A stretch of 64,000 bases of DNA from Arthonia radiata (Eukaryota; Ascomycota; Arthoniomycetes; Arthoniales; Arthoniaceae): contig PSQN01000005.1 of the NCBI GenBank assembly GCA_002989075.1, positions 1,253,241 through 1,317,240 of the forward strand. The letters run 5' to 3'. The translations under genes were made by a program, and so were the position numbers. Positions 1 through 10,800 of the stretch are shown one piece after another; the stretch's first letter is position 1; each line of letters begins with the position of its first letter. The notes beneath the pieces are model-generated. The model saw only the letters and a list, made by a program, of their open reading frames with translations. It was not told the origin of the DNA and ran no database searches.

Positions 1-503
1 AGACTTAGATATATAAGCTAGAATCTCTTTAGAGAATTTTAGCTAATAAGACAGATAATATAACAATAGCTTCTCCTTGCTACTAAGTATTGTACCTATA
101 TTAAGCCTAAGTATTGCACCAGTCTCAAGCTGGTCTCGTCTTCCTACTCTTTGTAGTAGTATTCTTCTTCTTCCCTGTACCTTTTTTAACAGTAAGCTTC
201 TTATATAATATAAAATATACCTACTAATAATACTTAGTACTATCTAGAAAGATATAAGTATATTCTACTAGTACTATAAAGTTCTTCTAGTATAGATAGC
301 TAGTATAAAGCTGTTAAAAAAGGGTGCAGGGAAGAAGAAGGATACTACTACAAAGAGTAGGAAGACGAGACTAGCTTGGGACTAGTGCAATACTTAGGCT
401 TGTTACAGGTACAATACTCAGTAACAAAGAGAAGCTGTTGTTGTGTTGTCTGTCTTGTTAGCTAGAATCCTCTAGAGGGATCCTAGCTTATATATCTAAG
501 TCT
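1..503. mobile_element. Foldback / MITE-like element with long inverted arms
   Basis: Left arm 1-192 and right arm 311-503 are inverted copies of each other around a 118-bp loop (193-310). The outermost 20 bases pair perfectly. About 20 positions differ between the arms; nearly all are transitions, with one transversion and one single-base indel, and the left arm usually carries the A/T form. No open frame is present, so it is non-autonomous. The left flank is outside the window, so a target-site duplication cannot be judged. Family is not assigned; the long arms fit a foldback element or MITE of a DNA transposon. Confidence 0.75.
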
Positions 504-830
504 AGCGGCCCGTGCAGGACTTACTAGATATCTGTTCTTTTGATAGGGGCCAGATAACCCGTAACTTACCGCACAAGACGGTAATTCCGTCTATCTAAAA
601 CTGTTAGTCTCAGTCTATCCCGTGTTGTCTTAGACTACGGGCCAGCTGTCTAGGACGGGTCGTGCAATGCTCCTTTTTGTCCTAGGCCCGGGCTACTAGG
701 CCCGATCCTTTAGGTAAAAGGCTTGTTCTATTCTAGGCCGGGACAGCTGGTAGGACCTGTCCAATACTCCGGGCCCCTGAGGGTTCTGGCTAACCAGCTA
801 GTTGGTTAATTTCCAACAAAAGCTTCTAGA
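504..830. repeat. GC-richer non-coding repeat segment
   Basis: No open frame. Rich in CCCGGGC/GGGCCC-like words and short inverted pieces (around 640-790), and clearly less AT-rich than the DNA on either side. It could be a terminal or subterminal region of a transposon whose body follows, or a remnant that escaped mutation. Family not determined. Confidence 0.35.
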
Positions 831-1700
831 TACGTTATAATAGAAATATATCCTTATTAAAGTTAGAGACTCTATAAAGGAAGCTCCTAAGTATACTAGG
901 ATTCTTAATTATTACCTTATAGTCCTATACGCCTTCTTTTAGATAGAGATAGAGTACTACTAGCTAGCTAGAAATTACCTATAGCTAGTACTCTTATCTA
1001 TAGATATATAACTAATTATAGTCTATATAAATACGTTATAAAGATGTCTAATAATAGGAAAGTATATTATCTTAAGAGTAATCTAGTTAGCTGCTACTTT
1101 AGCTTACTACTCTTCTTACTATTTATAAGCCTTAAATGAGTTAATAATTATCTAGAGCTAGCGAAAAAGAAGTAATAGCTACTAGCATTTAATCCTCTAG
1201 TTCTTCTTACTAGTACTATAAAAGTAGTACTTATACAAAGAGACTCTATATAGTCTAGCTTAAAAGGATACCTAGTACTAAGCTACTAGCTTAGTCTCTT
1301 TACTATAGTTAGTCTAGATAATTATTAGTAGGATGTCTAGACTCTAAACTAAATTAATAAACGTCTTTAGAACTATATACTAAGTCTATATAGAAACGCT
1401 AATATAGATAAATATAATATAGTAGGAATATATATTAATAGCAGTATAAATTTAGAAGCTATATTTCTCTAGTTTTATATATCTATCTATTAACTAAATA
1501 CAATTAGAGCCTATTATATAATTAGACTAGTAAGGATATATAGGCCTTCTACTAAAGTAGAAGTTATAAGACGTAACACCTTTAAGATTTATATACTATA
1601 GTAGGATACTAATAATATATTTTAGAATTAATAGGCTATAGTAATAAATACTCTTCTAAGCTCTCTACTTTCTATATAGATCTAGCTTACTACTATTATA
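831..1700. repeat. AT-rich, RIP-degraded repeat
   Basis: Very AT-rich, TpA-rich, with CpA and TpG almost absent, which is the composition left by repeat-induced point mutation on a multicopy element. No frame stays open. The family cannot be read from the sequence. The right boundary near 1700 is abrupt: from there GC content and dinucleotide use return to the level of the gene block. Confidence 0.7.
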
Positions 1701-2871
1701 TGGGTAAGGACGCGCTACGAGCTCGCGTAGGGTTATGTCCCCTTAGCCCTATGGGGTTGCCATCAATCTCAACCATTTTGCACTGGCTACCTGTTGTCAA
1801 TCCACTCTTGGCATGCTAGGATTCTTGCCATAGACATCTGTCTTGGCACGCAGATATAGAAGTAAACAAGAATCCCATTGCATTTCGATCAAATATTACT
1901 CCTCATCGTTACTCGGACGCTACATACACCTCCAAAGCTTCCTCTTTGGTTTAGATGGTTCTCAATACTATGAATCCTCCAAGCCATGTTCTTAGCTGTA
2001 GTGTATTGTATCTATTCAATGTACCGAATTTAGCAAGTACAACCTGCCAGCCTGTGCTTGACCTACAAAGTCTAACGAGCATGCTCGCCAAAACGTTGGA
2101 ATGAGCACAAAATGACATTGCACAGCCTCCAATATTTATTATTCATGCCCACTAGAGACCTTGCCACATTGCAGCGAGTTTCACAACACTTCAAACCCGG
2201 CAGAATGACACAAAGAAGCATCATCCGCCTGGTTTTACGTGACCAACACGTTGCCTAAGTGAACCCTGTATCTGTCAGCTGCACCGAGCTAGTACATCCC
2301 TATTCGCCCCAGCGTTGTGCGCCGCGCTGTCCCCTTCTCTATGCCACTGCTGCTACGACCTCCACTACCGCTACCGTTGGCCACCTCCTGGGCCTTGGGT
2401 GCCGCCTTTGTGCTCAACATATGTGGAGCCTGGAGCGAATAAAGGACGTAGGTATGCACCGGGAACGAAAGCTTTATAACAAGGAAGGATTCCGGGCTGA
2501 TCGAAAGTCATGGCGACGGTGGTGGAGGTAGAGCAACGTTTGTCAAACTTGAGATGATCATCGCTACGGTCTGCGGTAGCGGTGGTACGCGAAATGACCA
2601 GTGCGCGAACAGTTGACGTAGACAAATAGGAATGTTAAAAGAATGGTTGGCCAATTTGTCTCGAAAGGGGATTCGTGAATCGTGATAGGTCGTTGGTCTT
2701 ATAGGCTTGTCGACTTCCAAGCTCAGCGGTATGCTGTGATAATGTCGCGCTTAGATCGCGAAGTGGCGGACTGTGCCGCTTGCCTTTTTACCATCAAGTA
2801 CGCCGGGTCGCAGCGGCGAGTTGGTACCGGATGATCAACCACGTCTCGATGGTCTCGTCGGCAGAAGATAC
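1701..2871. other. Intergenic, no gene seen
   Basis: Normal-composition DNA between the degraded repeats and the first gene. The open frames here are short and overlap on both strands (for example 2259-2531 plus and 2371-2625 minus), with no domain, signal or splice pattern. A small imperfect palindrome (CTACG..CGTAG) lies near 1715-1730 at the repeat edge. Confidence 0.5.
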
Positions 2872-3684
2872 TCAATACCAGTTGGCGAACACAGCCTCAT
2901 ATCCCTCGATGTCTGATGCAAACGCCCGGTCGGCTTCGGTAGCCGCAGGCGACCGGGCCGCGTCTGCGCTGCTTGCGTTCAAATTATCAGCCGAAGCAGG
3001 CAGGTTGCCTTCTCCGAACAGCTCACTTCTCGATCTCCTTGCCTGTGCTGCTCGAAGCAAAGTCCGTTCACGTCTTAACTGATGTACCCGCTGTAGTGTC
3101 TCTTGATATACCGCTATGCGTCCCGCCGGATCGTGTGCTGGGCTTTCGACTGGAGGATCGTTATTGACATTTTCACCGGAAGCGTAGGCAGGAGGTAAGC
3201 GTTCCGACGGGCGGTACATTGGAGGCGAGCGCTCAATGGGATCGTTCGGCGCGTACACGGGCGGTGGTGGACGGATGTCTGCAAGAGCTTCCTCAATCTG
3301 AGCCATATCTATCCTTGGCCTGTCATGGCGGGCCGCCTCGACGGCATCGGAAACGCTCGAAGCGCTGTTATCATCAGAAATAGGATTGTTCGAGGACTCT
3401 TCGCTCGATCTTGCTGTCACTAAAGCTCGCCGGCCAGAGGCAGAGCGCTGAGGTGCCAGCAGTCCGTCCCTCGCGTCGTTCTGACGAGCTTCTCCGCGCT
3501 CGACTGTGACAAGGTCAATCGCCGTCACCCGGTATCGGGAGCTATGGGCATAGCACTCACCATCGATGGCTTGCCGCCTGACTTTTGTATTGGCTTTTCG
3601 CCACTGGTTGTACTTCACAGATAGGGCAGGAACGCAGAGCGCGCCCACCACGACGCACGCATAGTAGCTGTTGTTCCATGTCAT
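2872..3684 (-). CDS. Single-pass membrane protein with three PPxY motifs
   Basis: From the ATG at 3684 this encodes about 270 aa. A hydrophobic stretch at residues ~9-23 followed by a basic cluster (residues 24-38) suggests one membrane span with the long tail in the cytoplasm. PPVY, PPMY and PPAY lie at residues ~141-144, 154-157 and 164-167. PPxY is the ligand of WW domains, and membrane proteins with several PPxY motifs commonly recruit the Rsp5/Nedd4 ubiquitin ligase, so an Rsp5-adaptor role is inferred. A possible 3' splice site (CTGTAG) lies just upstream at ~3699, so a short first exon between 3700 and 3900 is possible; I could not fix its donor. No family recognised. Confidence 0.55.
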   Translation of the reverse strand: MTWNNSYYACVVVGALCVPALSVKYNQWRKANTKVRRQAIDGECYAHSSRYRVTAIDLVTVERGEARQNDARDGLLAPQRSASGRRALVTARSSEESSNNPISDDNSASSVSDAVEAARHDRPRIDMAQIEEALADIRPPPPVYAPNDPIERSPPMYRPSERLPPAYASGENVNNDPPVESPAHDPAGRIAVYQETLQRVHQLRRERTLLRAAQARRSRSELFGEGNLPASADNLNASSADAARSPAATEADRAFASDIEGYEAVFANWY

Positions 3685-4066
3685 TTTGTTCACCAGCTAC
3701 AGCACAATAACCTCGGCAAGAGGCAATAGGTCCGATACGGCGCAACCGATGCGGCGCAACAACACGAGGCAGATAGTGTGACAAGCGTTGGGACTCTGCA
3801 GGGGTTTTGATGAGGCGGGGTTTGTGGGCTTTGGCGGCCACGCTGTTTTTAGGGGCTTCCGCGTGGTCAGCGTCATCATGGTATCATGACCTTCGGTGTT
3901 GAGCGCCAAGGATTGGCTGCGGAAGAATAGGTCATGATGATTGTGTGTACGCTCCAAGCAGAGCAATGATACTCGTTGACTTCTCTGGTCTATCGCAATT
4001 GAGAGGTTGGCAGGAGATAACAAAAGACTGCGCGCATGGTGCACCGTCAGGCAGGTGCGACTTTCT

Positions 4067-4390
4067 TCAAGCCTCAGGCAATGGCTCATCTGCCGCCAAA
4101 CCGAGGAGAACCGCAACCCAACATCCTGCGAGAGCGGCCGACCATATCCAGAGCTTTGTAGAAGTATTCTGCGAGGCTAATATGAACTTCGCAAATGATG
4201 AATATCCAAGTGACATGAGCTGTAATCGGGTCAGCGATGCTGTGCCATCCTGGACCTTTTGGCGACGAACGCTGTGTTCAGCTTGAGTGAATAATTCAAC
4301 CATTATTGGAGCTGCTATGAGGCGAATAAGGGAAACATGGACGACGAAGCAAAATGCAGCGCCCAAAGTTTTGTCGATGTAAGAGTGCAT
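4067..4390 (-). CDS. Possible small multi-pass membrane protein
   Basis: Open frame of about 107 aa from the ATG at 4390 with two or three hydrophobic stretches (residues ~8-34, ~60-75 and ~80-98). It lies in a run of small membrane-protein genes on the same strand. No family, signal or splice evidence was found, and a plus-strand frame overlaps it, so it may be a chance frame. Confidence 0.25.
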   Translation of the reverse strand: MHSYIDKTLGAAFCFVVHVSLIRLIAAPIMVELFTQAEHSVRRQKVQDGTASLTRLQLMSLGYSSFAKFILASQNTSTKLWIWSAALAGCWVAVLLGLAADEPLPEA

Positions 4391-4622
4391 TGTTCTTGTG
4401 AGCCTTGCACTACAGGTTGGCCGGACTTGATGAACTGCAATATGACTGACAGCGAATCCCAACTGGGGCAAACGAAAAGCCAACGTTTGCCTGGATACAC
4501 AGCACGAGCCATACTTCAACTTTGCTCTCTTTTCATGTCAGGCTTGACAACAACCGCGTATCGCGTATCGACCCCTGAGTGAAGAGGTCCATTCCAGAAG
4601 ATACCCACACTGTCACCCACCC

Positions 4623-5304
4623 TCATTCTGAAATAGCTTCGAGCTTTTGGTCGCTGTCACCGCTACCATGCAATGTGGTACCAGACATGTCTTGGTATCC
4701 ATCCGGCACTTCGGTGATCGTGATCACAGGGTTCACAGTATGGGCACGGCTGGGTACATCGGGCCTCTTCAAGCGTAATAGCTCCATGAAAGCGGCGTGG
4801 CCGTTGGGGACCCCAGCGTGATTCCCATATTCAGGCGAATGATGCTTCTGGTGCTTGTTTTTCCGAGCCAGGCGTGAAAGACCAGACATGCGCCTCTTGC
4901 GTGTGAGCTGGTCAAGACGGGCGTATTGATGCGTTTTGTGGGTTGGTAGGAGGCTGACTCGCCCTTGGGTCGCGCTGTTGCGACGCCTAGCAGCACACCA
5001 GCAGATTGTGAGTGGCAGTCCAAGGACGAAGAGCACAAACAGCCCGATAGCAAGGACAACGAATGTCGTTGGATTATCCGCGCCGACATTTTTGGGGTCC
5101 TAAAGCGCCGGCCAAGTTAGCATAGTATCGTCGACTGTGCTATAAAAGTAGACGCCAGCCATCAACCGCGATTTAATCTCCAATACGAGGTTGACGAGGC
5201 ACCAAACCTACTGAATCGCCGGCTCTGGCTCCGGATGGCAGCTGAGGCGTTGCCACACGTCGTACAAGTGCCGCAAGGACCGGCTTCGTGAGGAGCGGAG
5301 CCAT
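4623..5304 (-). CDS. Small single-pass membrane protein, two exons
   Basis: Exon 1 is 5304-5212 (31 codons). The intron 5211-5100 has donor GTAGGT and acceptor CTTTAG, and exon 2 is 5099-4623. The spliced protein is about 189 aa. Exon 1 encodes an Ala/Arg-rich N-terminus; exon 2 opens with a polar stretch, then a strong transmembrane segment (residues ~43-61) followed by Cys-Trp-Cys and Arg-rich residues, then a basic hydrophilic tail. The small first exon with the span early in exon 2 may also hold for some neighbours. Function unknown; no catalytic motif seen. Confidence 0.55.
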
Positions 5305-5669
5305 GCTAGTAGCGGAATGTCGCCAAGAGTCAAGACGCTGTTGTGGCTGACAGAGATCTCGCAAAGCCGAAGTGCTAGGCAGTGAAACTATACCAGGCAA
5401 AGTGAAGTTTGACAGCAGTAATGATGGTGGCAACTAACGATCTGCCAAAGGTTGAGCAATGCTAGTATTTCGAGTCAGCAAAGCGAGAAGTCAAGAGCGC
5501 TACAGCCCATCGCAACTGCCTTAGAAAGTGTGCAATGTTGTGACAATTGCGAGATGAGGAAGGACCGCTGGACTGAGGTAGTAGAGACAAGCGCAAGAAG
5601 AGTCTTACAGGTACAAAGCTTGATATTTCGACATTGGAAGGTATGCTTCTCATTTGCTTCCATGTTTCT
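5305..5669. other. Intergenic, no gene seen
   Basis: Gap between two minus-strand membrane-protein genes. It presumably holds the promoter of the 5304 gene and the 3' end of the next one. Frames here are short and overlap antisense. Confidence 0.4.
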
Positions 5670-5951
5670 TTAAGGGTCCCACTGGAATATTGGCAGGTCA
5701 GCTTCGAGCAACGCAGGACAGAATTCTGCAGGGCCAGGCTCACCATCTGTTATCTCATGGTGTGCCGGTATGACGGTCTCGTCACGGTAAATGTCCTCCA
5801 CGTCGCACAGCTTGGTGTATTGCCTCACCGCTCTATCCTCACGAACAAGCGATACGATTGTGATGCCAATCACGAGCCACATCGCGACGAGCAGCAAAGC
5901 AAAGAGGATTGCGGTGTGTGCTTGCTCCCCTACCGTAGACGGGAGAGCCAT
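5670..5951 (-). CDS. Small single-pass membrane protein (5' end unresolved)
   Basis: From the ATG at 5951 the frame gives 93 aa: a strong hydrophobic segment (residues ~12-34), then an acidic/basic tail. A well-formed intron (donor GTGAGT at 6057, acceptor CTGCAG ending at 5982) would place a splice junction at 5981 and extend the protein upstream. The exon that would precede it has no ATG in the required phase, so a further upstream exon is probably missing from this model. Same strand and general design as the neighbouring small membrane proteins. No family recognised. Confidence 0.45.
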   Translation of the reverse strand: MALPSTVGEQAHTAILFALLLVAMWLVIGITIVSLVREDRAVRQYTKLCDVEDIYRDETVIPAHHEITDGEPGPAEFCPALLEADLPIFQWDP

Positions 5952-6057
5952 CGTGACGTAGAGATAGGCGTTTTTGCTGTCCTGCAGCAGTTCGAAGTCG
6001 ATGGCTGTGAGGGCGTTAGTGGAGTATGTGATGAGACGCGCAGTGATGGCCACTCAC

Positions 6058-6488
6058 TCGTCGAAGTCTTGTATTGCAGATGCGAGACGGAGCGGACGTA
6101 TGCACAGTGAAAACACACCGGGTCGACAGTCAGAAGTGCTCGGGTGATCTGACTCAACTCAGCAATTTCATGGCCTAAGCCCTTGCTAGAAGCAGTAGCG
6201 GAAGAGCTTCGTTACCCGAGCGACGTCACGCAGCGCGCAGCACTGTTCGCAAGTCAATCTGGAGATGGTATTCATACCCGATGTGTTGGATTTATTCCAT
6301 TTATGTTCGCACAGCGCTTGGACCGGCAGTAGAACACATTCGCTTCGAGAATTACGAAGACGCCATGATATTAGCGGAAATTTTGTGAGATGATCTACAT
6401 TCACGCCATCCATGCAGCACTCGGCTATGATAGGTCTGAATTGCTATGATTATTCTTCTGCTGCTGCGTGATGCGCACTGCGTCAATA
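6058..6488. other. Intergenic or unresolved 5' exon(s)
   Basis: May contain the missing first exon(s) of the gene ending at 5670. The readable frames are short, lack domains and include no convincing initiator joined to a splice donor. Confidence 0.3.
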
Positions 6489-6866
6489 TCATTTCTTTGG
6501 GACTGGCGGAGCTTGCAAAGGCCACTGTGGTGTGCTTGGCAGCGGCCACTGCGCTGTCTTAAGTAGTGTCAAGGGCGGTTGGTTGATGTCCCCGTGTTTC
6601 GAAATAGCGGCATACTCTGCATGTGGGAGTGACGGAGGGTTGAGGTTGGCCTGTGGAAAAACAGAAGCCTGAAGAGAATCTGCACTTGCTTCTGCCGATG
6701 AAAATGGCAGGCTCTGCTGATTTACTCGACGATCCAGCCGCTTACGCTGTATGTGTTTGATTGACAGTACTAGTATGGGAGCGAGGACAAGGACGAAGAT
6801 GACGGGAACGATGACAGCCAAGTACTTCGATTGCGTCGACAACGCAGGTGTGGCAGCCGGTGCCAT
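6489..6866 (-). CDS. Small single-pass membrane protein
   Basis: Frame of 125 aa from the ATG at 6866. A short Ala/Pro/Ser/Thr N-terminus is followed by a strong transmembrane helix (residues ~15-35), a basic stop-transfer cluster (residues ~37-47), and a Pro/Ser/Gln-rich tail. A 3' splice site (GCTGCAG) lies immediately upstream of the ATG, so the frame could be the last exon of a longer gene, as in the 4623-5304 gene. No known domain; a sensor or anchor role is only a guess from the topology. Confidence 0.5.
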   Translation of the reverse strand: MAPAATPALSTQSKYLAVIVPVIFVLVLAPILVLSIKHIQRKRLDRRVNQQSLPFSSAEASADSLQASVFPQANLNPPSLPHAEYAAISKHGDINQPPLTLLKTAQWPLPSTPQWPLQAPPVPKK

Positions 6867-7040
6867 GCCTGCAGCGATGGAGAACAGGGTATGAGAAATG
6901 CTGAAGGCGTGCTGTATCTAGACACTGAACGATCAGAAGAGAAAAAAAAGCATGTAAAACACCTCCAGGCAAAGGTCCTTGAAGTAAAGAATTTAACAGA
7001 AACTCGCCCGCAGTATTGCAGAATTCAAGATGGACATCAG

Positions 7041-7586
7041 TCAAAAAGTGCGAAGCCGCTGCAGGGTGTTGGCGCGGATCGGGTTGGGTCCACATTCGAG
7101 AATCGAAACAAAGAGATGAAAGAAGAGAGTAGCACAAAGCGTGAAGGAGACAATCAGCGAGACGACTGATGGCCGCCGCCGCGGGCCTTGATACGCTGCG
7201 GTGGCCCTGTGGTAGATGCAGGGATGGGTCTTGGGCCCTTGTATAGTACTGTCTTGATCGCGAGAGGCATTTACGCGAGCTCTTCTGTTTTTCCATCGCC
7301 GTCCAGAGGTAAGGATGTTAGAAGTCATGCTCAGCACCCCAAACTTTCGGCTTGTGGCCCAGGATCTGAATGCACACTCCATAGGTCGACAATTGATCCG
7401 TATTTGTATAACATAGGGCGACTGATTCTCGAACCAGTTGAAGACAGGAACGTATGCCCGACGTTGCACGCATGTTCCTTCCTTGAGTGGCACGATGCTG
7501 TAGAGAATGTATGCTGATGGCATGAACCAGATGATGGGCGTGTCATTCGGCGCCCGACCTGTCGTCAGACTTGTGTCGCGCTTCAA
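7041..7586 (-). CDS. Uncertain ORF with C-terminal hydrophobic segment
   Basis: Open frame of about 180 codons on the same strand as the small membrane-protein genes; the first ATG inside it is near 7520. A hydrophobic stretch of about 23 residues lies near the C-terminus. The rest has no domain, the outermost start is not ATG, and other frames overlap. It could be an exon of a gene continuing into 7587-7725, or a chance frame. Confidence 0.2.
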   Translation of the reverse strand: MKRDTSLTTGRAPNDTPIIWFMPSAYILYSIVPLKEGTCVQRRAYVPVFNWFENQSPYVIQIRINCRPMECAFRSWATSRKFGVLSMTSNILTSGRRWKNRRARVNASRDQDSTIQGPKTHPCIYHRATAAYQGPRRRPSVVSLIVSFTLCATLFFHLFVSILECGPNPIRANTLQRLRTF

Positions 7587-7898
7587 TGTAGAGGATTAGG
7601 TCGTTGTTTAAACAGATCCCTGTGCAGAAGGGTTTGCAAAAGGAAAGTGCGCGGCAAATCGTGTAATTGCGGTGATTGTCATCTGCGATTGCGATACTAG
7701 TCAAGTGCCCCAATCCTCCTCGCAACAGTCAAGGGAGGCTCGAGATATTGTGTTGGAAGTCTTGACCAGCTTGACCCTTGGTTCGCAGGCTCCACACAAG
7801 CGGCCAGCGTCACCATCCGGACCAAGTGCGAAGGAAATGAGACACGCCAAGTCGAGTCTCGACGACTCCGTTCCCGCAAGGTTGCTGCGACGCTCACC

Positions 7899-10800
7899 AT
7901 GGACGACAGCCTTGACACACAGGCGTCGGAGGAGCTCAGAGACGAGATCCTCGTGGGTGGTCCGAAAGCGGTAAGTTCCGCGTCACTCTCGCGTTCTATC
8001 ATTTGTGCACGGACCTTTTTCTTGCGTATTCAACTCGACGCACCACTCATACGCGATCGCCTCCTCAACGCGTAGGCTTTCATGGGTCTGAGCTGACGGT
8101 AGCCTATAGGCTCGATCACTTTCGAAGCATCCTCCGCAACAGCCCAATCCCTACCAGCGCGACTCCGAGCATGGTGAACGAACACGCCTAGATGAGCCCA
8201 TCGCGAAAAGACAAAAGAGACAGGGAGAAGCCGGCAGGATGGAGGATGGAGATACGCAGGTGATGCCGTCACAGGTCTACAGGGACTATCTATCTGCACA
8301 GTCAAAAACAACTGGGCCAGACCGCGCAACCTACGCCACTGGCGACACCGGCTACGTCGATTTTGCTGGCTTTGGTGATGAGGGAGAGCGAAACGGCGCA
8401 GCGTATGGACCTCCAAGTCCAATGCAGGTCGAAGACGATGGCCTGAGTGAAGTCGTGTCACAAGAGCTTGCTTCAAGAGAAGATGACGAGCGGGAAGGAG
8501 CCACAATACGGCCACGCTTCGACGCCGTTACACCAATAGCTGGCAGAAAGCATGGTCGCGATGGCGACATCATCGAGGAGTCGCCTGCCCATGCCAACGA
8601 GCAAGCCGGCGAAGATCTCGCGGCCATGTTCGGAGTCAGTGCGAAGCAGCAGAAGCATATGAGAATGACACAGCTGTTTCAGAACACACAGGCTGGATCT
8701 TCCTCGCCTGTCCCTCCGGCCTTCATGCGATCCGATCCAGTTTTTGATCGTCCGTCGCCGGATCTGCGCAACGCCGTGCGCTCAACGCCTGCGCTGGCGA
8801 CATCCTCTCCGCCAACTGTACGGAAGCCGGTCTCTTTTGGTCGTGCTCCAGAGCCTCGCGAGGCGTACCTTTCGCTCAATGCCTCTCAACAGCAAAGAGA
8901 AGGTCCAGTGCCAATGGGTGCCGCTATCTCCTCCAGTGAAGACGCCAGCGATGGAGAGGAAGACGTTTGGGACGACGACTCGGGTCAGAAAGAGCTGCAA
9001 CGTCGCCGCAAAAGGCAACTCATTGAGCGACATGCTCGCAATCAGTTTCAAGACCTCGCAGCGCCTACTCCCGCCAAGCTGGACAGAAGGCGAAAATTGT
9101 TTGCCGCGCAGACTGTGATTGGCTTAGTCACGCCCTATGACAAGACGGCGTCTGGAACGAAAGGTAAGGAGGTCATAACCATATCAAGTGATTCTAAGAC
9201 TCCACATGGTGGACTCTCTGAGGATGACGAAGACACCTCCGTGGACGAATATGATGAGCTCAGCCAAATCGTTGTTACGAGCACGCGTAAGTCACCAAGT
9301 AAAGAAGTCCCTTCGCACACCAATGGGAGTCGGGCAGCAGCGCGGCCAAACAGCAGCCCAGTTGCTGGGAAGTATGGTGGTGGGCGAGGTTTGTTACCAA
9401 GATCCCGACTCCTAGGTGAACCCGATGATCACGTCTCAACTGAGCAAACTCCCGGACATTCGAGGAAAACATCTCATGTTGAGCCAGCTTGTGTTGAGAA
9501 CTCTCAGCTCGGGGACACTTTACCCCCGACGCGACCAATCCAAAGACCGCTGATGCCGTCATCAATCACCTCGCGAGGTTTCGTCTCACAATCGCAGATA
9601 CCGGCTACGTCAAGCCTACTGCAGGATTCACATTTGGAGCCTCATAATGAGCCGCTCGTGGAAACCTCCTCCATTCCACCAGCTCCGCCTCTACCCGACT
9701 CGAGTCCGTCTCCTCGACATCGGAGTAGGCCAAATGAAACTCCTGCCAGCAGTCCGCCCGTCGTCCGAGCTGATTCAGATGAGCTTGATGAAGAGGTTTC
9801 CAAGAGCCCGTTGCATGCATCCAAACCGACTTTATCTGCCTCTGATGACGCAGCGAGCACTCATCGGGAGCCAAGCAATATTGCCAGGCCCGACACCGCC
9901 ACGAGCGATCAAAGCAAGGAGAACCGAGCACCGCCAGTCACCGCAAGCACGAGAGACGCTGTGCAACATGAGTCGAATGTTCCAGAGACGAGTCCCACAG
10001 CATCTGCACACTCGACCGGAAGAAACGCCAAAGCAGCAAGCCGCCAGAATCTCGTTAGAGCAAGCAGAGCTTGCACTCCTGAAGAGCAGACGTGGAAGGA
10101 GCACTCGGGTGAGACCGACGTCTTCAAGACCGCGCCCTCCACCATGCCACCGCCACTCTATGCCAACACCCCAACCACGTCATCCTGGACAAAACATAGT
10201 GCCACCCCTGCCAGCATTCACCGTCCAGGCATTCGCAAAATGATCGACATTGCCGGCTCGCACACTCCGACTGCATCTTCGGATCCGTTGAATATACAAA
10301 GCTTTTCAATCCTCAACGACGAGGACAGAGACTACCAGACCGCCATGTCGAATCCGTCTCTCAATGCTCATCGCACGAAGAGAACAAAGGTAACGTATGG
10401 CAGGAAGTCTTCACGTCGGACGTCGGACGAGTCCAGCGCCACGATTTTTGGCAACGAAACGCTCGCCTCCGAGACGGCATTTGCTACGCCAAAGAAGGTT
10501 GCGCTGGCCCAAAAAGGTAGCGACGCGGCAGGAACCATCACAAGGATCTCAGAACAGGCGGCGGTGGGCGGCTCCAATGCACGCAGTATCTCTGGCGCTG
10601 GCTCTACTCTGTTCGCAAATGGGCCTGTTACGCCACCAGAACCTGATGATTCTCGAGGTCGTAGTGAGGTGCCTGGCTCTTCACTGGCGGACAAGCCTGC
10701 AAACACCACTTCTATGTCTTCTGGCAAGCGCAAACCCGCTCCAGACTACGATCCAGAGGGGAGAGCGACCAAGACAGCCAAAGCCACCAGACCGTCCAAG

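Noticed and set aside
3945-4286. Plus-strand frame of 113 codons
   Set aside because: Overlaps antisense minus-strand frames, no domain, no splice support.
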